A stretch of DNA of 46,373 nucleotides, taken from assembly GCF_001043975.1 (NCBI RefSeq), contig NZ_LABY01000080.1, forward strand, positions 1 through 46,373. Direction: 5' to 3'. A program made the translations under genes and the position numbers. The notes beneath the pieces were generated by a model. The model had not been told where the DNA came from. It did not search any database and saw only the letters and a program-made list of their open reading frames with translations. This document shows, one piece after another, positions 23,937 through 36,916 of the stretch (position 1 is its first letter; the number at the start of each line of letters is the position of its first letter). The DNA is from Methylobacterium variabile. GTDB lineage: Bacteria > Pseudomonadota > Alphaproteobacteria > Rhizobiales > Beijerinckiaceae.

Positions 23937-25100
23937 CTACCGCGCCCGCCAGAGCACCCCGACCAGCCCGACATTGATGAGGGCCAGGGCGAGCAGCAGA
24001 TGCCACAGCGCATCCGGACCGGCATGAGTCAGCACGAACGCGCCGGCCGGCGGCGCGAGGGCTTGAGCAATCAGTCCCGGCCTGGCCAGGCGGCCGACCA
24101 CGACCGGGTAGCGGACGGGGCCGAACAGCGCCAAGGGCACCGTGCCCCGCGCAATCGAATAGATCCCGTTGCCGCCGCCGTAGAGCACCAGCCAGACCCC
24201 GACACCGGGCAGGCCAAGAGCGAGCAGCACCAGGCCGAGGGCCACCAGGATCAGAGCCGCCGTCAGGGTCCACAGCGGATGATGCCGGCCCTTGAACGCC
24301 ATCTCCACCATCCGCGCCCCGACCTGCGCCGGGCCGATCAGCGCCCCGTAGGAGACCGCCGAGGCGAGCGCCACGCCGCGCGTCTGGAGGAGCGTGATCA
24401 GGTGGACCGACACCAGCGCCATGATCGCGCCGCCGAGCACGAGCACACCGGCGAACAGCAGGAACGCCCGCCGCTCCTGTCTCGTCAGTGGGCCGGTCGT
24501 CGCCTGGTGGGGCTCCGCCGTCACCGGCAGGGCCGGAGCTTTCGGGATCAGCAGCAGCACCAGCGGCAGCGTGACCAGCAGGTGCAGGCCGGCATAGGCC
24601 AGGCACGCCCCCCGCCAGCCGACCTGCGCGACCAGGAACGCCGAGAGCGGCCAGCACACGGTGCTGGCGAACCCACCCCACAGGGTCAGGGTCGTGATCG
24701 CCGGTCGCGCCTCGGCGCCGTAGAGCCGGCCAAGGGTTGCAAAGGCCGGGTCGTACAGGCCGCACGCCATGCCGAGGCCGAGCAGCAGCCAGCCGGCCAG
24801 ATAGACCGGCAAGGCCGGCGCCACGGCCAGGGTGACGAGGCCCGCCGTCAGCAGCAGCGCGGCGAGCGTCAGGACCGGCCGGCCGCCGTGGCGGTGGATC
24901 GCCACCCCGACATGTGGTGCGGCGGCGGCGGCAACCAGCAGCCCGAGGGTCAGGCCGCCGACCACCCCGGCCAGCGGCCAGCCCGTCGTTTCTGCGACCG
25001 GGCCGGCGAGCACCGCCGGCAGGTAGAATGATGACCCCCAGGCGAGGATTTCGACCACGCCCAGGGCGGAGATCACCGGCCAGCGCCGGGCCGGAGGCAT
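23937..25100 (-). CDS. MFS transporter of the ars operon
   Basis: The 387-residue product has 12 predicted membrane segments. It has the MFS loop signature after helix 2 (VAIHRHGGRPVLTL) and a linker between halves (ESSGPA-type replaced by KAPALPVTAEPHQATTGPL). It follows arsB by six bases, last in arsR-arsC-arsC-arsB-MFS. MFS pumps in ars operons include ArsJ (which needs a partner GAPDH, absent here) and ArsK. Arsenical export is likely from context; the specific substrate cannot be read from sequence. Confidence 0.8.
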   Translation of the reverse strand: MPPARRWPVISALGVVEILAWGSSFYLPAVLAGPVAETTGWPLAGVVGGLTLGLLVAAAAAPHVGVAIHRHGGRPVLTLAALLLTAGLVTLAVAPALPVYLAGWLLLGLGMACGLYDPAFATLGRLYGAEARPAITTLTLWGGFASTVCWPLSAFLVAQVGWRGACLAYAGLHLLVTLPLVLLLIPKAPALPVTAEPHQATTGPLTRQERRAFLLFAGVLVLGGAIMALVSVHLITLLQTRGVALASAVSYGALIGPAQVGARMVEMAFKGRHHPLWTLTAALILVALGLVLLALGLPGVGVWLVLYGGGNGIYSIARGTVPLALFGPVRYPVVVGRLARPGLIAQALAPPAGAFVLTHAGPDALWHLLLALALINVGLVGVLWRAR

Positions 25101-25106
25101 CGGCGG

Positions 25107-26402
<1,296 letters not shown>

Positions 26403-26435
26403 GGGGACGTTTCTTGTTCTGGTTGGGGATGACGC

Positions 26436-26864
26436 TCAGGCGGAGGCGATGCGGCGGCCGTGTTCGTCCACGACCCGCTCGCCGTCTTCCGTCACGAACT
26501 CGCCCTGTTGCGCCGGCAGCAGATCCAGCACGGCTTCGGACGGCCGGCACAGGCGCACGCCCTTGGGCGAGATCACCAGCGGCCGGTTGAGCAGGATCGG
26601 GTGCGCCTCGATGGCATCGAGCAACTGGGCGTCGGTCAAGGCCGGATCGCCAAGGCCCAGCTCGGCGTAGGGCGTGCCCTTCTCGCGCAGCACGTCGCGC
26701 ACTGTGAGGCCGGCGCGGTCGAGCAGCGCGACAAGCAGTGCCCGCGTGGGCGGGGTTTGCAGGTACTCGATCACGTGCGGCTCGATGCCGGCGTTGCGGA
26801 TCATCGCCAGCGTGTTGCGCGAGGTGCCGCAGGCCGGGTTGTGGTAGACCACCACGTCCATCAC
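26436..26864 (-). CDS. arsC: Arsenate reductase, glutaredoxin-coupled type
   Basis: The 142-residue product matches E. coli plasmid R773-type ArsC: the catalytic Cys in YHNPACGTSRNTLAMI, the Arg in HPILLNRPLVI, and VRLCRPSEAVLDLL at the end. It reduces arsenate to arsenite with glutathione and glutaredoxin. It overlaps the preceding arsC by 4 bases. The operon therefore carries two unrelated arsenate reductases. Confidence 0.94.
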   Translation of the reverse strand: MMDVVVYHNPACGTSRNTLAMIRNAGIEPHVIEYLQTPPTRALLVALLDRAGLTVRDVLREKGTPYAELGLGDPALTDAQLLDAIEAHPILLNRPLVISPKGVRLCRPSEAVLDLLPAQQGEFVTEDGERVVDEHGRRIASA

Positions 26865-27388
26865 GCGACCTCCGGCCGGGGCGACGTGGCGCCATCCTGC
26901 TGGCCGATCTCGCGCACCTTGGCGGTCAGGGCGAACTCGTCCAGGCTGGCGATCGGCAGGGCGATGAGCGCGGAAATGCGGTTCTTGAGGTAGCGTTGCG
27001 CCTGGCGGAAGGCCGCCGCCTTCACGTAGTCCAGGCCCTCGATCGCGGCGGGGTCCTCGATGCCCCAGTGCGCCGTGACCGGCTGGCCGGGCCAGAACGG
27101 GCAGGTTTCGCCGGCCGCGTTGTCACAGACCGTGAACACGAAATCCATCACCGGGGCACCCGGCGCGGCGAACTCGTCCCACGACTTCGAGCGCAGGCCC
27201 TCGGTCGGATAGTCGGTTTCGCGGAGGGCTTCGAGCGCCAGGGGGTGCGGCTGGCCCTTGGGCTGGCTGCCGGCAGAAAAGGCCCGGAAGCGCCCCTGCC
27301 CGTCCTTGTTCAGCATAGCTTCCGCCAGGATCGAGCGGGCCGAGTTGCCGGTGCAGAGAAACAGCACGTTGTAGACGCGCTCAGGCAT
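26861..27388 (-). CDS. arsC: Arsenate reductase, low-molecular-weight phosphatase type
   Basis: The 175-residue product has the P-loop LFLCTGNSARSILAEA at the N-terminus and the downstream Cys pair in FVFTVCDNAAGETCPFWPG, as in thioredoxin-linked ArsC. The Asp of the DPA motif is present (IEDPAAIEG). It reduces arsenate using an internal disulfide relay. It overlaps arsR by 8 bases and the second arsC by 4. Some members act instead as arsenate-binding phosphatase-like proteins, but both redox Cys are here. Confidence 0.92.
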   Translation of the reverse strand: MPERVYNVLFLCTGNSARSILAEAMLNKDGQGRFRAFSAGSQPKGQPHPLALEALRETDYPTEGLRSKSWDEFAAPGAPVMDFVFTVCDNAAGETCPFWPGQPVTAHWGIEDPAAIEGLDYVKAAAFRQAQRYLKNRISALIALPIASLDEFALTAKVREIGQQDGATSPRPEVA

Positions 27389-27743
27389 GGGCGGTGTCTC
27401 CGGGAGTGCAAAGGCAGGCGGCCAGGGCTTCGACGGCCGGGGCGCAGACCTCCGGACGGCCCTGGCAGCAGTCGCGCATCAGGAAGGCGATCAGATCGCC
27501 CAGCGACGGGAAGGTGGCGGTGTAGATGACCGAGCGCCCCTCCCGACGGGACTGGATCAGCCCGGCATGGCTCAGTTCCTTCACGTGAAAGGACAAGTTG
27601 GTGCCGGCCACGCCGACCTCCTGCGCCAGCACGCCGGCCGCCAGGCCGTCCGGGCCGGCGGTGACGAGCGCCCGCACGATGCGTAGGCGGTGTTCCTGGC
27701 CGAGGGCCGCGAAGGCGGCGACGGCTTGCCGTTGGTCCATCAT
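27381..27743 (-). CDS. arsR: ArsR-family arsenic repressor
   Basis: The 120-residue product is a winged-helix repressor (LGQEHRLRIVRALV, then GVAGTNLSFHVKELSHAGL). The canonical CxCxxC near the recognition helix is absent. Cys residues cluster in the C-terminal part instead (MRDCCQGRPEVC, then ACLC), as in ArsR proteins with C-terminal As(III) sites. It starts the ars operon and faces arsH across 47 bases holding a candidate operator. Confidence 0.9.
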   Translation of the reverse strand: MMDQRQAVAAFAALGQEHRLRIVRALVTAGPDGLAAGVLAQEVGVAGTNLSFHVKELSHAGLIQSRREGRSVIYTATFPSLGDLIAFLMRDCCQGRPEVCAPAVEALAACLCTPGDTAHA

Positions 27744-27790
27744 TTATGCAATATCTCAATCATTATTGAAATGTAGATGAAGGCCGCCTC
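27744..27790 (-). promoter_or_regulatory. Divergent arsR-arsH promoter with ArsR-type dyad
   Basis: The AT-rich 47-base spacer contains ATCTCAATCATTATTGAAAT, an imperfect dyad (TTCAAT/ATTGA half-sites) like known ArsR operators. It is the only place from which both arsR and arsH can be driven. Confidence 0.6.
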
Positions 27791-28543
27791 TTGGACAAGC
27801 CCCTGCACCCCTTCACCGACGGTATGCCGAACCTGTCTGAGGCCCACTTCGAGCTGCCGACCCGCGCGCATCTGCAGGTGGCCCAGCCGTTCACCCACGC
27901 CCCGCGCTTCCTGCTCCTCTACGGCTCGCTGCGGGAGCGCTCGTTCAGCCGCTTCCTGACCTACGAGGCCGCTCGCCTGCTGGAAGCGATGGGCGGCGAG
28001 GTGCGGATCTTCCACGCGGACGGGCTGCCGCTGCCCGACGACACCACCGCCGACCACCCGAAGGTGCAGGAGTTGCGCAACCTTTCGCTGTGGTCCGAGG
28101 GTCATGTCTGGGTGTCGCCGGAGCGGCACGGCAACTTGACCGGCGTGATGAAAAGCCAGATCGATTGGCTGCCGTTGAGCGAGGGCAGCGTGCGCCCGAC
28201 CCAGGGCCGCACCCTGGCGATCATGCAGGTGTCCGGCGGCTCGCAGAGCTTCAACGCCGTGAACTCCCTGCGCCTGCTCGGCCGCTGGATGCGGATGATC
28301 ACCATCCCGAACCAGTCCAGCGTGCCAATGGCCTACAAGGAGTTTGACGACGCCGGTCGGATGAGGCCAGGGCCGCTCTACGAGCGCGTGGTGGACGTCT
28401 GCGAGGAACTGATGAAGTTCACGCTGCTGACCCGCGAGCGCGCCGGCTACTTGGTGGACCGCTACAGCGAACGCAAGGAGCGTGGCTCGGACCGTTTGAA
28501 GGCCGTCGCGGCCGACATCGGCTTTGAAAAGCGTCCCCGCTAA
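27791..28543 (+). CDS. arsH: ArsH NADPH-dependent FMN reductase
   Basis: About 250 residues from a TTG at 27791 with GAAGG seven bases upstream; an ATG at 27824 is an alternative start. ArsH features: [20 protein letters not shown] (FMN phosphate loop), [28 protein letters not shown] and [20 protein letters not shown]. In other bacteria ArsH oxidises trivalent organoarsenicals and gives resistance. Divergent from arsR and probably regulated by it. Confidence 0.93.
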   Translation: MDKPLHPFTDGMPNLSEAHFELPTRAHLQVAQPFTHAPRFLLLYGSLRERSFSRFLTYEAARLLEAMGGEVRIFHADGLPLPDDTTADHPKVQELRNLSLWSEGHVWVSPERHGNLTGVMKSQIDWLPLSEGSVRPTQGRTLAIMQVSGGSQSFNAVNSLRLLGRWMRMITIPNQSSVPMAYKEFDDAGRMRPGPLYERVVDVCEELMKFTLLTRERAGYLVDRYSERKERGSDRLKAVAADIGFEKRPR

Positions 28544-28549
28544 CGCTAA

Positions 28550-28567
28550 CCGGGGCGCATGCCCCGG
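28550..28567 (+). terminator. Hairpin after arsH
   Basis: CCGGGGC, loop GCAT, GCCCCGG begins 7 bases after the arsH stop. The 7-bp GC stem is strong, but only CATATT follows rather than a U-run, so intrinsic termination may be weak. Confidence 0.45.
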
Positions 28568-28593
28568 CATATTCCTCGACGAGGAGGGGCCCC

Positions 28594-28660
28594 ATGCTTG
28601 ACGTTGCCCCGACGCCCCTCATCACCGCGCCGCCGCCGATCGCGGGAGCTATTTTCCTGG
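28594..28660 (+). pseudogene. 5' stub of an unidentified gene
   Basis: An ATG at 28594 has an excellent GAGGAGG ribosome site and opens with MLDVAPTPLITAPPPIAGAI. The frame soon runs into the 3' end of the opposite-strand crcB remnant, after which its composition is that of a shadow. It is probably the start of a gene cut off at a recombination junction near 28650. Confidence 0.3.
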
Positions 28661-29035
28661 ACGCATCGCTCGCCGCCTGCGACGCCCAGCGGGGTCATGC
28701 AGCCCCCCATTCACCAGCAGCCGCACCAGGGCGAGGGCGAGGAACAACGCGCCGGTCGTCAACGCGACCGAGCCGACCGCGTAAGCCAGCGCCGCGCCCA
28801 GTTGGCCGCGTTCGTACAGCAGCGCAGCTTCCAGCGAGAACGCCGAGAAGGTGGTGAACCCGCCGAGGATGCCAGTTGTCAGAAAGAGTCGGAGCTGTAT
28901 CGGCAGGCCAGACTTGAGAGTAGAGTATTCGGTAACGAGGCCCATCAAAAATGACCCCAGCACGTTGATGCCGAGTGTGCCGCAGGGAAACGCTCCTGAC
29001 CCCAGCACCCGCAGGGCTGCGATATGTGTGCGCTG
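28649..29035 (-). pseudogene. crcB: Fluoride channel CrcB/FluC, N-terminus missing
   Basis: The frame carries most of the CrcB core: FPCGTLGINVLGSFLMGLVT, then LRLFLTTGILGGFTTFSAFS and a final hydrophobic span (LTTGALFLALALVRLLV). The first membrane helix and the usual start are absent; the residues before LRVLGSGAFP do not fit the family and no start codon with a ribosome site is near. The C-terminus ends in an unusual RRRRR tail. It is likely a truncated, non-functional copy next to a recombination junction. A TTG start at about 29074 giving a short version is possible. Confidence 0.6.
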
Positions 29036-29114
29036 AGTGGCGGCGGATATCAGAGAAAACTGCCATGTTATCAAATGTAAGGAAAACCTCGCTACCGGAT
29101 CTTCAGTCCGCGCG

Positions 29115-29255
29115 TCAGCGCCAGGCTGGAGGATCGCCCAGCCCGCAATGCGTCGCCTCGCGGGCCTGATCCTCTTCGTAGGCGGCCAGCAGATTGGCCC
29201 GCTGGCGCTCGTTGAGCCCCGTCGCGATCGCCTGGAGCGTGGCGGTGCCAGCCAT
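29115..29255 (-). CDS. 46-residue hypothetical protein, possibly a truncated gene start
   Basis: The ATG at 29255 lies four bases after the VapC-like stop. The product reads MAGTATLQAIATGLNERQRA, then NLLAAYEEDQAREA, and ends DPPAWR. It is a single amphipathic helical segment with charge pattern and codon use of real coding sequence. It could be a small accessory gene or the first 46 codons of a larger gene lost at the junction with crcB. No family assigned. Confidence 0.4.
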   Translation of the reverse strand: MAGTATLQAIATGLNERQRANLLAAYEEDQAREATHCGLGDPPAWR

Positions 29256-29259
29256 TGCC

Positions 29260-29661
29260 TCAACGCAGCAGCTCGATCGTGACGCCGACGACGGCGCCGT
29301 CCAGCCGCGACCAAGCCCGATCGGTCGTGAACGCCGGGGCATCGAGCTGACCTGCCACCGCCAGGCAGGCGCGATCGCCCAGCGACAGACCGGTCGCCCG
29401 GGTGAGTGTTCGAAGGCGCGCACTGTCACGTGCATGGGCCATCTCGAAGGGCACGACCGTGAGCTGCAGTCCCGCGAAGACCGCGTCGACGGTATCCTCC
29501 GGCATCCCGAGGTCGACGAGCTTGGTCATCACCTCCGCAGCGTTCACCGCGGAGATCCGCGCGCCCGGTAGATGCTCCGCCACCCGATCGGCACCCGCCT
29601 CGCCGAATATGACGGCCAGCACCGCCGAGGCATCGAGCACGGGGTCAGTTGCGTCCGGCAT
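29260..29661 (-). CDS. vapC: VapC-type PIN-domain toxin
   Basis: The product of 133 residues starts at the ATG at 29661, preceded by GTGAGGATTCGG inside the antitoxin gene; 29676 is a weaker alternative. PIN acidic residues are in place: Asp in PVLDASAVLAVIF, Glu in NAAEVMTKLVD, Asp in LSLGDRACLAVA and Asp in FTTDRAW. VapC toxins are Mg-dependent RNases acting on tRNA or rRNA. It overlaps the antitoxin gene by 17 bases. Confidence 0.88.
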   Translation of the reverse strand: MPDATDPVLDASAVLAVIFGEAGADRVAEHLPGARISAVNAAEVMTKLVDLGMPEDTVDAVFAGLQLTVVPFEMAHARDSARLRTLTRATGLSLGDRACLAVAGQLDAPAFTTDRAWSRLDGAVVGVTIELLR

Positions 29662-29932
29662 CCGAATCCTCACCATCCTCCCGCGCGGCTTCGGCGCGAC
29701 GCTCCGCTAAGAACTCGTCGACCACGGACTCTCGCCCTTGGGCGAACGGAGCCGCTAGGGCTCGGATACGCTTCAAGGCCTGATCGACCGTCGAGATGCG
29801 AATGCCATCCTCATCCTGTGTAAGGATCACGCGCCCAGCCCCATTCAGGCCTAATCCGCGACGCATGTCCGCAGGGAGGTTCATTCTCCCATTCTCCGCA
29901 ACCTGTACCGTTCGGCGTAGGGGTTCAACCAT
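29645..29932 (-). CDS. vapB: AbrB/VapB-type antitoxin
   Basis: The 95-residue product starts at the ATG at 29932 with GAGG nine bases upstream; an ATG at 29947 is an alternative. Residues 1-45 form an AbrB/SpoVT swapped-hairpin DNA-binding domain (RRTVQVAENGRMNLPADMRR, then LGLNGAGRVILTQDEDG). The acidic, helical C-terminus (EFLAERRAEAAREDGEDSD) would wrap the toxin. It overlaps vapC, as expected for a coupled pair that also represses itself. Confidence 0.82.
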   Translation of the reverse strand: MVEPLRRTVQVAENGRMNLPADMRRGLGLNGAGRVILTQDEDGIRISTVDQALKRIRALAAPFAQGRESVVDEFLAERRAEAAREDGEDSDAGRN

Positions 29933-30036
29933 AACCAAGGGCCTCATATAACTCGTAGGGAGAGAACGTCTGTTGCTCCACAATCTTGATATTCGCAACA
30001 AGGCGCAACCGTGTCATAGCCGAATTCACCGCTCCG

Positions 30037-30070
30037 ATTATGGCCGATAATGACGATTATCGGTCATAAT
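30037..30070. repeat. 15-bp inverted repeat upstream of the tyrosine recombinase
   Basis: ATTATGGCCGATAAT (30037-30051) and ATTATCGGTCATAAT (30056-30070) are inverted copies with one mismatch around a 4-base centre. They begin 72 bases before the recombinase start, in an AT-rich gap. The shape suits two recombinase arms around a short crossover, or an operator. Confidence 0.7.
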
Positions 30071-30108
30071 TAGTGGATCGTTAAGGCCCGACCGGGTAGG
30101 CTCGGCTC

Positions 30109-31170
30109 ATGGACCTCGACCGCGCCGACCCGACCCCTGAATCCCCTCTCGAGGCATTGGCGCTGCCGGTCCCGCCCGCCGCTGGCCTGCCGCCGACCGA
30201 CGAGATCCTGATCGAACGGCTCGAGGGCCACGCCCGCGCCGCACACGGTGCCTTCGCCGACAACACCGTCCGGGCCTTCGCCGCCGACAGCCGGATCTTC
30301 GCCGCCTGGTGCCGGGAGGCCGGCCGGACGATGCTGCCGGCGACGCCCGAGACGATCGCCGCCTTCATCGACGCACAGGCCGAGACGAAGTCGCGCGCCA
30401 CGGTCGAGCGCTACCGCTCCTCGATCGCTGCGCTGCACCGGGCCGCCGGCTTAGCCAACCCCTGTGCCGACGAGATCGTCCGGCTGGCGGTCAAGCGGAT
30501 GAACCGGGCCAAGGGCCGGCGCCAGAAGCAGGCCGAGCCCCTCAACCGCACCAGCATCGACCGCATGATCGCCGTGAAGGCAGTAGAGCGCCTGCATCGG
30601 CGCGTGTCAGAAGGCGAGCACGGGGCTCCACTGATCGCGCTGCGAAACATCGCCCTCGTCGCCGTCGCCTACGACACCCTGCTGCGCCGCTCCGAACTCG
30701 TCTCCTTGTCGATCGAGGATCTGGAGCGCGGTGCCGACGGCTCCGGCACTGTCCTGGTACGGCGCTCGAAAGCCGACCAGGAGGGCGAAGGCGCCATCAA
30801 GTACCTGGCCCCCGACACCATGGCTCATGTCGAGGCGTGGCTCGCCGCGGCCGGGCTGGAGAGCGGACCACTGTTCCGGCCGCTCACCAAGAGCGGCAAG
30901 GTCGGGGCACGGGCGCTCGGTGACAGGGACGTGGCGAGGATTTACCGGGCGTTGGCCTCGGCGGCCGGGCTGAAAATCCCACGCCTCCCCTCCGGTCACT
31001 CGACTCGAGTCGGTGCTACGCAGGACATGTTCGCGGCCGGGTTCGAGCTGCTCGAGGTGATGCAGGCTGGCTCATGGAAGACGCCAGCCATGCCGGCTCG
31101 CTACGGCGAACGCCTTCGGGCGCAACGCGGCGCGGCGCGAAAGCTCGCGACACTGCAAAACAGGGCATAA
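30109..31170 (+). CDS. Tyrosine recombinase/integrase
   Basis: The 353-residue product has an N-terminal SAM-like core-binding domain (FADNTVRAFAADSRIFAAWC to YRSSIAALHRAAG) and a C-terminal catalytic domain. Catalytic residues: Arg in LLRRSELVSL, the HxxR in SGHSTRVGA, Trp in GSWKTP in place of the second His, and Tyr in PARYGERL. It is XerCD-like in length and could integrate an element or resolve replicon dimers. The inverted repeat at 30037-30070 is a candidate site. It borders the caspase-GroEL island. Confidence 0.9.
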   Translation: MDLDRADPTPESPLEALALPVPPAAGLPPTDEILIERLEGHARAAHGAFADNTVRAFAADSRIFAAWCREAGRTMLPATPETIAAFIDAQAETKSRATVERYRSSIAALHRAAGLANPCADEIVRLAVKRMNRAKGRRQKQAEPLNRTSIDRMIAVKAVERLHRRVSEGEHGAPLIALRNIALVAVAYDTLLRRSELVSLSIEDLERGADGSGTVLVRRSKADQEGEGAIKYLAPDTMAHVEAWLAAAGLESGPLFRPLTKSGKVGARALGDRDVARIYRALASAAGLKIPRLPSGHSTRVGATQDMFAAGFELLEVMQAGSWKTPAMPARYGERLRAQRGAARKLATLQNRA

Positions 31171-31284
31171 GTCTTGCTAAACGCTGATGGCACGACTTGC
31201 CATTGCGTTTGATTGTCAAGCATGCGTCGTTCATAGCTTATAATTGTCTAAATGGATCAAGTCACTATTGGAATAGCTCGACAA

Positions 31285-31308
31285 AGGCGGGATAAATAAT
31301 GATCCGCC

Positions 31309-31309
<1 letters not shown>
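31285..31309 (-). terminator. Weak hairpin at the end of the caspase-GroEL gene
   Basis: AGGCGG and CCGCCT pair around a 13-base AT-rich loop. It begins at the stop codon of the leftward gene and is followed, on that strand, by TTTGTCGAGC. It may terminate that operon. Confidence 0.4.
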
Positions 31310-35514
<4,205 letters not shown>

Positions 35515-35516
35515 AG

Positions 35517-36752
35517 CTAACCGAGGAACTGCTTGATGCGCTCGTAGACCTCGTCAGCGAGGAAGTAGGCGCTGTGGGCCTCAGGGAACGAAACACCGGA
35601 GGCGTGCTCGTGGTCCTCGATGCCCACAGCACCCAGAAATGCTCGGGCCGCGCAGAATGACAGGAGGTCGCTGCGGTCATAAATATTGAGCCACGGCACG
35701 AACGGTGTTCCCTCTGAGCGCTCGCCCCCGGGCCGCATCGTGCCTAGCGCGTCGAACTTGAACAGCATCGGGGCTTGCGAACCCACGGTGATCAGTTTGG
35801 AGACGGGTAGGCGCTCTTCGCGTGGGCGGCTGAGCAGATCGACCAGCATGATGCCGCCAAGGCTATGGCCGAGTACAATCACGGGCTTGCCCTTGCCTGA
35901 AAGCTCCAGGATCTTGGCCTCGATCATTGCCAGGATGTCGTCTCCGCGCCGTTGGTAGAGCAAGATGTCGCCGGCGGCCGGTGAAGAACTCCGCATCAGG
36001 GCGTCACGGCGATTAATCGCCCAATCGGATGCCTTTGCGGTTGCGAAGTCTTTGACCTTATCGCGCAGCCAGCTGCCAATCCCCATCGTAATCGGCGCCA
36101 GGGCGGAACGAACCGCCTCAACGAGGGCATCGCGTTCGGATCGGAGATAGAGCGCTGACGGTCCGGTACCGGGTTCCGAGCGAGTTCCCCGCAGAGTCGT
36201 GGCTACGATGGCGCGAGCGGTCGCCCCGATCAGGTCGGAGTCTTGAGCGGAGCCGACCGAAAGGGCGGCCTCTTGAACGAGCGGCTCTCGTTCCAGTGAG
36301 CGGGCGGCCTCTCGAATGGCCTGAGTTGTCACCTCGCCGGGCAAAGGATCGACAAGCTTCGTCCCGAGAGCCTGGATAGCCTGCACAAGCTCGAAGTCAG
36401 CGGGCTTTGAGCCGCCAGGCAACGGAACAGCGCCCTCAGGAGCTGCCGCTTGTCTAAGCGCGGCCATCCGGAGCTCGACGAGGGGATCTGCGAGCAGATC
36501 GGACCAGAGTGCGGCCTCGATCTCGGCTTCCGTCGTGCCGGCCAAAGCCATCGCGGCCCCGAGGGGCAGGACAGCCTCAAGGTCCTTCTTGCTGACCTTC
36601 GTTCCGTGCGTCTCGCCCCAGTCCACAAAATCCAGCTCGATGCCGCCTAAGCCGGCCTTTGCGAGCCCTTCCCGGATCCGCTTGACGGTCTGCTGCCGTC
36701 CGGCGCTTCGCACGCCGGTCCCGTGTACGAAAAGCAGCGTCACGTCCGCCAT
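35517..36752 (-). CDS. Alpha/beta hydrolase, lipase/esterase-like
   Basis: The 411-residue product has a G-rich ribosome site (GGGGGGTTGCG) before the ATG. It opens with [17 protein letters not shown] (HGxG oxyanion motif). The nucleophile elbow is [17 protein letters not shown] near residue 295, a later Asp lies in [12 protein letters not shown], and the likely catalytic His is in [11 protein letters not shown] helical insertion (about 70-240) separates the first strand from the elbow. It has no signal peptide, so it is cytoplasmic. It sits between the phosphoesterase and caspase-GroEL genes in one operon and may be a second effector acting on lipids or esters; no substrate can be named. Confidence 0.85.
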   Translation of the reverse strand: MADVTLLFVHGTGVRSAGRQQTVKRIREGLAKAGLGGIELDFVDWGETHGTKVSKKDLEAVLPLGAAMALAGTTEAEIEAALWSDLLADPLVELRMAALRQAAAPEGAVPLPGGSKPADFELVQAIQALGTKLVDPLPGEVTTQAIREAARSLEREPLVQEAALSVGSAQDSDLIGATARAIVATTLRGTRSEPGTGPSALYLRSERDALVEAVRSALAPITMGIGSWLRDKVKDFATAKASDWAINRRDALMRSSSPAAGDILLYQRRGDDILAMIEAKILELSGKGKPVIVLGHSLGGIMLVDLLSRPREERLPVSKLITVGSQAPMLFKFDALGTMRPGGERSEGTPFVPWLNIYDRSDLLSFCAARAFLGAVGIEDHEHASGVSFPEAHSAYFLADEVYERIKQFLG

Positions 36753-36819
36753 CGCAACCCCCCGTCGTTCGTGGAGCGCCTTATGCTGCGCTTACCAACC
36801 GAGCTCTGTTGGAGAAGAA

Positions 36820-36883
36820 GCCCCACCGCAGCCGAGTGGTCAAGCCGTGCGCGCGTCAGCTGGGAGGTCGGCCGCGGTGGGGC
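36820..36883 (-). repeat. 10-bp inverted repeat between operon genes
   Basis: GCCCCACCGC (36820-36829) pairs perfectly with GCGGTGGGGC (36874-36883). It lies in the 164-base gap between the phosphoesterase stop and the hydrolase start, without a U-run. It may stabilise or attenuate the message between the sensor-like and effector-like genes. Confidence 0.5.
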
Positions 36884-36916
36884 GAACGCGTCGTCGGGCT
36901 CATCGGCGGAAATCTC

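Noticed and set aside
28649..29314. A 221-residue version of CrcB
   Set aside because: The first ~95 residues overlap the vapC-side small gene and are Arg/Ser-rich non-family sequence; only the core from about 29035 fits CrcB.
31170..31308. A groES gene or heat-shock (CIRCE) element for the GroEL part
   Set aside because: No groES-like sequence exists on either side, and no GCACTC-N9-GAGTGC dyad was seen near the gene.
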